This document shows, in pieces, positions 51,545-56,677 of a stretch of 56,677 nucleotides of DNA. The stretch is from Peptostreptococcaceae bacterium (GTDB taxonomy: Bacteria; Bacillota; Clostridia; Peptostreptococcales; BM714): positions 1-56,677 of the forward strand of contig JAENWJ010000007.1 of the NCBI GenBank assembly GCA_016649995.1, read 5' to 3'. Under the pieces are notes generated by a model. The model saw nothing but the letters and a program-made list of their open reading frames with translations. It made no database searches and had not been told where the DNA came from. The position numbers and the translations under genes are program-made. Every line of letters starts with the position of its first letter. Within the stretch, counting starts at the first letter, position 1.

Positions 51545-53191
51545 ATGAGCATGTTTTGTTATCAATGTCAAGAAGCAGCAAAAGGAACGGGTTGTACAAT
51601 AAAGGGTATGTGTGGCAAACCGGAAGATGTTGCAAATTTTCAGGATTTACTTATTTATACACTTAAAGGAATCGCTTTAGTGAAGGTAGAAGGGGAAAAA
51701 GCAGGTCTTAAATTCCATGCTGCCGACCATTTCACGATGGAAGGGCTTTTCATGACAATCACGAATGCCAATTTTGATGATGAGATGTTTAGAGTAAAAA
51801 TAAAAGCAGGTCTTGCATTAAGAGAAGAAATGAAGAAAGAAATAAGCGCAAAGGGTATCGAACTCAAGGGTTTGCACGATGCCGCAAGGTGGACGGCTGA
51901 TTCTGCATCTGCAATGCAGGCTAAGGCGGATTCGGTTCAAGTGGGTGTCTTGGCTACTGAGAATGAAGATGTTCGTTCTCTCAGAGAATTAATAATTTAC
52001 GGGGTTAAGGGAATTGCGGCTTATGCCGAGCATGCATCCAATCTGGGCAAGGAAGATAAAAACGTTTATTCTTTCATAACGAAAGCTTTGACATCAACAT
52101 TGGATGATACATTGAGTGTTGACGAATTGGTTGCATTGACACTTGAAACAGGCAAATTTGGCGTAGATGTAATGGCTCTTTTGGATGATGCCAACACGAG
52201 CGCATATGGCAACCCTGAGATAACAGAAGTAAACATAGGCGTAGGAAAAAATCCGGGAATTCTTATCACCGGCCATGACTTGAAAGACATGGAGCAACTT
52301 TTGGAACAGACGAAAGGTACGGGAGTAGATGTGTATACTCACGGTGAAATGTTGCCTGCCAACTACTATCCGGCATTCAAGAAGTATGACCATTTCTTTG
52401 GAAACTACGGAAATGCGTGGTGGAAGCAGAAGGAAGAATTTACAACCTTTAATGGACCGATTTTGTTCACAACGAACTGTATTGTTCCACCAAAAGCTGA
52501 TCAAATAGAAAGAATTTATACAACTGGATCAGCCGGATATCCGGGATGCACGCACATTGTGCCGGACGAAAACGGAATGAAAGATTTTTCCGAGATAATC
52601 GAGCAGGCAAAAACATTGGATCCACCAATCGAAATCGAAAACGGAACAATCGTTGGCGGATTCGCGCATGCGCAAGTCTTCGCATTGGCTGACAAGGTTG
52701 TTGAAGCTGTGAAGTCCGGAGCAATCAAGAAGTTTTTCGTAATGGCCGGTTGCGATGGCAGAATGAAGTCGCGAGACTACTACACTGATTTCGCCGAGAA
52801 ATTACCGAAGGACACAATAATATTAACTGCGGGTTGCGCAAAATTCCGCTACAACAAATTGAAGCTTGGAGATATCGGTGGAATTCCGAGAGTTCTTGAT
52901 GCAGGACAGTGCAACGACTCCTACTCATTGGCTGTAATCGCACTTAAGCTTAAAGAAATCTTCGAACTGAATGATATTAATGAATTGCCGATTGCCTACA
53001 ATATTGCATGGTATGAGCAGAAGGCGGTAATAGTGTTGCTTGCTCTTCTATCCCTTGGAGTCAAGAATATCAAGCTTGGACCGACTCTTCCAGCTTTCCT
53101 TTCACCGAATGTTGCAAAAGTGCTTGTTGAGACCTTTGGAATAAACGGAATAGGCAGTGTAGATGAAGACATGGAGCAGTTCTTGGGATAA
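51545..53191 (+). CDS. hcp: Hybrid cluster protein, class I
   Basis: This 548-residue enzyme has an N-terminal cluster motif C-YQ-C-(8)-C-(5)-C ([21 protein letters not shown], shown in part), the class I spacing. Hybrid-cluster ligands are spread in the rest: [21 protein letters not shown] (His), [12 protein letters not shown] (Glu), [50 protein letters not shown]. Hcp reduces NO to N2O in vivo and hydroxylamine in vitro, protecting anaerobes from nitrosative stress. AAGGAGG is the ribosome site. It has its own promoter and terminator but shares a motif with the operon upstream. Confidence 0.97.
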   Translation: MSMFCYQCQEAAKGTGCTIKGMCGKPEDVANFQDLLIYTLKGIALVKVEGEKAGLKFHAADHFTMEGLFMTITNANFDDEMFRVKIKAGLALREEMKKEISAKGIELKGLHDAARWTADSASAMQAKADSVQVGVLATENEDVRSLRELIIYGVKGIAAYAEHASNLGKEDKNVYSFITKALTSTLDDTLSVDELVALTLETGKFGVDVMALLDDANTSAYGNPEITEVNIGVGKNPGILITGHDLKDMEQLLEQTKGTGVDVYTHGEMLPANYYPAFKKYDHFFGNYGNAWWKQKEEFTTFNGPILFTTNCIVPPKADQIERIYTTGSAGYPGCTHIVPDENGMKDFSEIIEQAKTLDPPIEIENGTIVGGFAHAQVFALADKVVEAVKSGAIKKFFVMAGCDGRMKSRDYYTDFAEKLPKDTIILTAGCAKFRYNKLKLGDIGGIPRVLDAGQCNDSYSLAVIALKLKEIFELNDINELPIAYNIAWYEQKAVIVLLALLSLGVKNIKLGPTLPAFLSPNVAKVLVETFGINGIGSVDEDMEQFLG

Positions 53192-53218
53192 TAATTGTTA
53201 AGGATTGTAAAGTAATTT

Positions 53219-53264
53219 TAAAAGGGACGATTCGAGAATATTTTTCTCGAATCGTCCCTTTTTT
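53219..53264 (+). terminator. hcp terminator
   Basis: AAAAGGGACGATTCGAGAA pairs with TTCTCGAATCGTCCCTTTT over 19 bp around a 5-base loop, followed by T-run. Confidence 0.9.
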
Positions 53265-53293
53265 AACAGTAAACAAAACTTTATTGGAATTGG

Positions 53294-53476
53294 CTATGCA
53301 AGCAAAATCATTATGCGTGTTTTGAGTTTTTCTTCGGGTACTTGTGAAGGATCATTCAGATAAAACTCATATTTAAGCCCGATTATTTGTTTTGAAAAGG
53401 ATTGGCCTAAAAGGGAAAAGGTGCCGAGTGTTGCCCTGAGTCGTGGCTTTTGAGGAACAAATGATAGGAGCTTATA
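53294..53476 (-). pseudogene. C-terminal fragment of a GyrI-like effector-binding protein
   Basis: The minus strand encodes about 60 codons ending LKYEFYLNDPSQVPEEKLKTRIMILLA-stop, the typical end of GyrI-like/AraC-effector domains (YE.YLNDP..TP.E.L.T.I). There is no start or N-terminal half; a stop lies just upstream. Confidence 0.6.
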
Positions 53477-53631
53477 TAATTATTGAGGATGAAAAAACAG
53501 AGTTAAGGTGAGTTGACATTTTGCCTAAAAGTTGATAATATGTTAACGAAGTTGAAAGTTCCAAAATCACCGAGTTTTTTCTTTGTGGATTTGGACAAAT
53601 AAAAATATGACCTTACGAAAAAGAAAATTCT

Positions 53632-53730
53632 GATTCGGAAAGGGAGTAGGACATATCGTTTCGCATAAGGCAGAAAAAAATGCCTATGTGTCAATCGACC
53701 ATGCAGCCTTCCTTTTGGGAGGCTTTTATA
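53632..53730 (+). promoter_or_regulatory. Structured leader with terminator before the NitT/TauT ABC operon (possible riboswitch)
   Basis: GGAAAGGGAGTAGG (53638-53651) can pair with GCCTTCC (53706-53712), closing an arm that holds a hairpin CATAAGGCA/TGCCTATG (53664-53688) and a GACA/TGTC helix. GCCTTCC is also the 5' half of a terminator GCCTTCC-TTTT-GGGAGGC (53706-53723), followed by TTTTATATTTGTGTTTTTA. The two pairings exclude each other, as in a transcription-controlling riboswitch that turns genes on when the outer arm forms. The class is not recognised. The 155 bases before it hold no gene. Confidence 0.5.
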
Positions 53731-53767
53731 TTTGTGTTTTTATTACAGGCAGAAGGGGAAAGAAACG

Positions 53768-54559
53768 ATGAAAAAATATAGAGGCTTTGTTTTTCCACTT
53801 GCCCTAATACTATTGTGGGCGGTAGGCTCCGAACTAGGGTGGTTCAATTCATACATAGTACCGCACCCGATGAGGGTACTTGAAACGGGAATTTCGCTTA
53901 CAAAAAAAGGGATACTCGCAAAGCATCTGGGCATAAGTCTTTTTAGGGTTCTTGCGGGTTTTGTTTTAACATTTTCAATCGCATTTCCTTTGGCCATATT
54001 GGTTGGCTTGAACAAAAAAACATACGAATATCTATCGCCATCTTTGGAATTTGTAAGGCATATTCCCCCGATAGCAATGATACCGCTACTCATACTATGG
54101 TTTGGAATAGGAGAAATCTCTAAGATTGCGGTAATTATATTGGCGACATTCTTCCCCATTTTCATAAACACAGTAAGTGGAATTGCCGGATGTGACAATG
54201 GACTTGTTGAAGTGGGAAAAACCTACGGATTCACGAAGTGGCAAACGCTCGTAAAAATAATTCTTCCACAGGCGCTTCCTTCTATTTTATCAGGCATGCA
54301 GCTGGGGCTTGGATACAGCTGGAGGTCACTAATGGGAGCTGAACTTATTGCGGCTTCTTCGGGTATTGGCTATATGATAATAGAAGCAGAGCAATTGTCT
54401 CGGATCGATATCATTTTTGTTGGAATAATAGTAATTGGAGCATTGGGCTACGGTATCGATTACATTTTCTTCAAGGCTACAGACAGATTTTTAAAATGGG
54501 AGGACATAAACCATGACAGGGATAAAAATAAGGAACTTATCAAAGACTTTTATGCTTAG
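53768..54559 (+). CDS. ABC transporter permease, NitT/TauT (SsuC/TauC) family
   Basis: This 263-residue membrane protein has about six helices and the cytoplasmic EAA-like loop VEVGKTYGFTKWQTLVKIILPQALPSILSGMQLGLGYSWRSLMGAE (split motif near residues 155-200), which docks to the ATPase. The family imports sulfonates, nitrate, pyrimidine precursors or other small anions. ATG 53768 has GAAGGGGAAAG upstream. Its 3' end overlaps the ATPase gene by 47 bases. The substrate may be hinted at by the leader, but that class is unknown. Confidence 0.85.
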   Translation: MKKYRGFVFPLALILLWAVGSELGWFNSYIVPHPMRVLETGISLTKKGILAKHLGISLFRVLAGFVLTFSIAFPLAILVGLNKKTYEYLSPSLEFVRHIPPIAMIPLLILWFGIGEISKIAVIILATFFPIFINTVSGIAGCDNGLVEVGKTYGFTKWQTLVKIILPQALPSILSGMQLGLGYSWRSLMGAELIAASSGIGYMIIEAEQLSRIDIIFVGIIVIGALGYGIDYIFFKATDRFLKWEDINHDRDKNKELIKDFYA

Positions 54560-55277
54560 AAATAGAGCAATACCTGTATTTGAAGGTATTGACTTGAATA
54601 TTGAAAAGGAAAGTTTTACTACCATCATTGGAAAAAGTGGATGCGGAAAGACAACGTTGCTGAGAATTCTATGCGGTCTTGAAGAAAAAACTGGCGGGGA
54701 AGTTTCCTATATGGAAAATGGGAGCAAAAGCGACAAGTGTCTTAAAATATCTATAGTTTTTCAGGAACCGCGTCTTATGCCGTGGCTGACGGTTAAGCAG
54801 AATATGGCATTCTCGTTGGAATGTGAAAAAGACAAGATAAAGGTAGAAGAAATAGTAAACCGATATCTTAAGATATTGGATTTGGAGGAGTTTCAAGATG
54901 CATATCCAAGCCAAATATCAGGCGGAATGGCACAAAGAACGGCGTTGGGTAGAACCCTTTGCTATGAACCGGATGTAATACTGATGGATGAGCCTTTGGG
55001 GGCCCTTGACGCATACAATAGAAGAATTCTGCAAGATGAACTGATACATATTTTCAAGACATGTAAAAAAACAATCGTATTCGTAACCCATGACATCGAC
55101 GAAGCTCTCTATATGGGTCAAAGACTTGTTGTAATAGACAAGGGTAAAATACTTGACGTGATTGTGATTGGGGAAAACTATCCCCGTGACATATATTCTG
55201 CAAAGTTTGCGAGGCTTAGAGAAAAAACAATGAATTCCATCATGGCCTCGAAAGATAGCATTGCAGTTGCTCTATAA
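54513..55277 (+). CDS. ABC transporter ATPase, NitT/TauT family
   Basis: This 254-residue ATPase has Walker A GKSGCGKTT (about 38-46), Q-loop VFQEPRLMPWLTVKQN, signature QISGGMAQRTALGR, Walker B VILMDEPLGALD and switch His in VTHDIDEALYMG. It forms a dimer on the permease encoded upstream. GGGAGGACATAAACC precedes ATG 54513. A 73-base spacer with a GGGGGACAGTAGGGAC REP-like scar separates it from the binding protein gene. Confidence 0.9.
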   Translation: MTGIKIRNLSKTFMLRNRAIPVFEGIDLNIEKESFTTIIGKSGCGKTTLLRILCGLEEKTGGEVSYMENGSKSDKCLKISIVFQEPRLMPWLTVKQNMAFSLECEKDKIKVEEIVNRYLKILDLEEFQDAYPSQISGGMAQRTALGRTLCYEPDVILMDEPLGALDAYNRRILQDELIHIFKTCKKTIVFVTHDIDEALYMGQRLVVIDKGKILDVIVIGENYPRDIYSAKFARLREKTMNSIMASKDSIAVAL

Positions 55278-55350
55278 AAAATGTGAAAAGGGGGACAGTA
55301 GGGACAAAATCGGTGTAAATTGAAATTATCAGGGGAAAATGGAGGGTGTT

Positions 55351-56322
55351 ATGAAAAAAATATCATTATTTATTGCATTGCTGATTATGGTTATGACTGT
55401 TATGTCGGGCTGCGCAAGCGGAGCGGGAGATGTTGCAGAAGTGCCGCAAAAGGAAAAAGTGAATATTTCCTATGTGAAATTGCCGCTTAATGTTCCATCA
55501 ATCATTGAAAAGAATAAAATGCTTTTTGAAGATACCTTTGTCGGAAAGAATATCGAAGTGGCTTTCCCGGAAATCACTCAAGGTTCCAAGATGACCGAAG
55601 CACTCGCGTCGGGTTCATTAGACTTCTGTAACGCTCTCGGAGGAACCTCTGCGATATTAGCGGCGGCAAATGGTGTTGATGTGAAAATTATCGGCATTTA
55701 TAGCAGGGCGCCAAAAGCTTTTACTATCATGGCCAAGGACGATTCGATTGTCGGAATAAATGATTTAAGAGGCAAGAAAATAGTAGGACCAAAGGGAACC
55801 ATACTTCACCAGTTGCTTTTAGCTGCTTTGGTTGAAAATGGTATGACTATGGACGATGTTGAATTTATAAACATGGGGATAGGTGATGGAATGGCGGCGC
55901 TTTCTTCAGGAAACGCGGATGCAGTACTAGTCGCAGGTCCTGCAGTCACAATAGCCATTGAAGACGGTAACAGGGTAATAGAAACCGGAGAAGGTCTGCT
56001 AGATGCTACAATTGTCATAGCGACAAGTGGTAATATGATTGAAAATTATCCGGAAATTGTGGATACATATATGGATGTGCATAGTAAAAGTCTTGAATAT
56101 ATGAAAAACAATCCTGAGGATACATTCGCCATTACAGCTGAAGAAACAAACATAGATGTCGAGGCTGTAAAAACGATGTATGCATGGTATGATTTCAATC
56201 CGCAAATCAGCGATAAGGATATAGATGACCTAATAAAAACACAGGAATTTCTTATTGAAAACGGGATGCTTGAAAATGAAATTGATATAAATGACATTAT
56301 CGTAGACACGTTCGTTAAATAA
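55351..56322 (+). CDS. Solute-binding lipoprotein, NitT/TauT/NMT1-like
   Basis: This 323-residue exported lipoprotein has signal peptide MKKISLFIALLIMVMTVMSG followed by Cys (lipobox MSGC). A type 2 binding fold carries YVKLPLNVPS, ITQGSKMTEALASGSLDFCNALGGTSAILAAANGVDVKIIGI (motif parts), DLRGKKIVGPKGTILHQLL and GNADAVLVAGPA. This pattern fits the aliphatic sulfonate/nitrate/HMP-precursor (NMT1-like) class. ATG 55351 has GGAGGG upstream; ATG 55339 includes that site. With the two preceding genes it completes the importer. Confidence 0.88.
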   Translation: MKKISLFIALLIMVMTVMSGCASGAGDVAEVPQKEKVNISYVKLPLNVPSIIEKNKMLFEDTFVGKNIEVAFPEITQGSKMTEALASGSLDFCNALGGTSAILAAANGVDVKIIGIYSRAPKAFTIMAKDDSIVGINDLRGKKIVGPKGTILHQLLLAALVENGMTMDDVEFINMGIGDGMAALSSGNADAVLVAGPAVTIAIEDGNRVIETGEGLLDATIVIATSGNMIENYPEIVDTYMDVHSKSLEYMKNNPEDTFAITAEETNIDVEAVKTMYAWYDFNPQISDKDIDDLIKTQEFLIENGMLENEIDINDIIVDTFVK

Positions 56323-56361
56323 AGAATAAAAAGTTTTATAAAGATTATATATTGGAAACAC

Positions 56362-56408
56362 AACCCATGGCTGGACGATATCTCCCCTGTCCAGCCATGG
56401 GTTTTTTA
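56362..56408 (+). terminator. Terminator of the ABC importer operon
   Basis: ACCCATGGCTGGAC pairs with GTCCAGCCATGGGT around GATATCTCCCCT, followed by TTTTTT. Confidence 0.9.
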
Positions 56409-56493
56409 TATGTCAATTGCATAATTAGCATTAATAGATGCTTTTAAATTCGGTATTTAAGCAAAACGTGTTTTGTGAGTTTATATAAAAAAG

Positions 56494-56520
56494 AACGAGT
56501 CAGCTATTGCTGACTCGTTT
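56494..56520. terminator. Terminator near the window end, probably for the minus-strand gene
   Basis: AACGAGTCAGC and GCTGACTCGTT form an 11-bp stem around TATT. The minus-strand side runs into a T-rich stretch (complement of TATAAAAAAG), just beyond the stop of the partial minus-strand gene. Confidence 0.75.
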
Positions 56521-56542
56521 GTTTACTTAAACAATCAATTAC

Positions 56543-56677
56543 TCAACTTTCGCACTTAAATTCACCCAGCAATACTTTGATATAACTGGGTTGAGCATCA
56601 ATCCATTGTAATACTTGACTTGAAATATCTACTTTCATAGCTTTTTTAGTCGTATTTTTAAAATCTATTAAGAAAGA
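56543..56677 (-). CDS. 3' end of an unidentified gene (runs off window)
   Basis: The minus strand is open from the window edge to TGA at 56545-56543, giving 44 residues that include KKAMKVDISSQVLQWIDAQP and VLLGEFKCES. The composition is protein-like and a terminator follows at the right distance. No family recognised. Confidence 0.5.
   Translation of the reverse strand, partial: SFLIDFKNTTKKAMKVDISSQVLQWIDAQPSYIKVLLGEFKCES

Noticed and set aside
53632-53730. Guanidine-I (ykkC) riboswitch, often found before similar ABC importers
   Set aside because: The conserved ykkC segments, such as ACACGGAGGGATAAAAGCCC, are absent.
53632-53730. yybP-ykoY (manganese) riboswitch
   Set aside because: Only a GGGAGTAG stretch and the outer helix agree; the second conserved loop is not seen and the downstream genes are not metal exporters. 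Kept as unclassified.

Overview
The window looks like chromosomal DNA of a low-GC, obligately anaerobic Gram-positive bacterium of the Clostridia, probably an amino-acid fermenter. The signs are two complete four-subunit 2-oxoacid:ferredoxin oxidoreductase operons, a class I hybrid cluster protein, an SLH-domain surface protein, a sigma-54 activator, strong GGAGG ribosome binding sites and many U-tailed terminators. I cannot name genus or species from the sequence alone. No rRNA, tRNA or CRISPR array was seen.

Layout. 1-1,300 holds the N-terminus of an NhaC antiporter and worn mobile-element debris. 1,568-4,120 holds small membrane proteins and an S-layer-anchored, ice-binding-type (DUF3494) adhesin. 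4,357-6,000 is a Doc-type toxin module. 6,011-10,183 is a TPP-riboswitch-controlled thiamine salvage operon (thiW-thiD-cytX-thiM-thiE); it is visibly richer in G+C than its surroundings and is flanked by a restriction-gene stub and an IS66 stub, so it looks imported. 10,640-12,102 is a PLP-enzyme/GNAT fusion behind what looks like an attenuator. An IS605-type relic (tnpB tail plus right end) and a long-form rsmH follow. 13,627-16,486 has fni (minus strand), a radical SAM relic, and an intact XRE-cupin regulator in front of a collapsed potABCD operon. 16,575-18,725 is a BlaI/BlaR1-like pair. 18,808-21,651 has a phosphoesterase and a DNA repair pair (UvsE fused to DUF1722, then a deoxyinosine glycosylase). 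21,714-28,729 holds assorted housekeeping and membrane genes.

28,816-42,473 is the metabolic core: porGDAB (minus strand) with a good -24/-12 promoter beside a divergent sigma-54 activator, a PLP aminotransferase, a glutamate-synthase-like flavoprotein, two YczE paralogues around a gene graveyard, and a second porGDAB operon followed by a GntR/FCD regulator. The likely logic is amino acid -> 2-oxoacid (aminotransferase) -> acyl-CoA + reduced ferredoxin (oxidoreductases).

47,382-53,191 is the most unusual segment: a Crp/Fnr regulator, then a cytoplasmic solute-binding-like protein with a DUF1858-like N-terminus, a SIMIBI-type P-loop GTPase, an ABC ATPase with a ScdA_N-like N-terminus, a zinc-ribbon miniprotein, and hcp. 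No permease and no secretion signal are present. The same 14-base GTAAC-N4-GATAC motif lies upstream of both transcription units. I propose this as an undescribed nitrosative-stress or metal-centre module built around Hcp. The window closes with a NitT/TauT-type ABC importer behind a structured, terminator-bearing leader, and the 3' end of a minus-strand gene.
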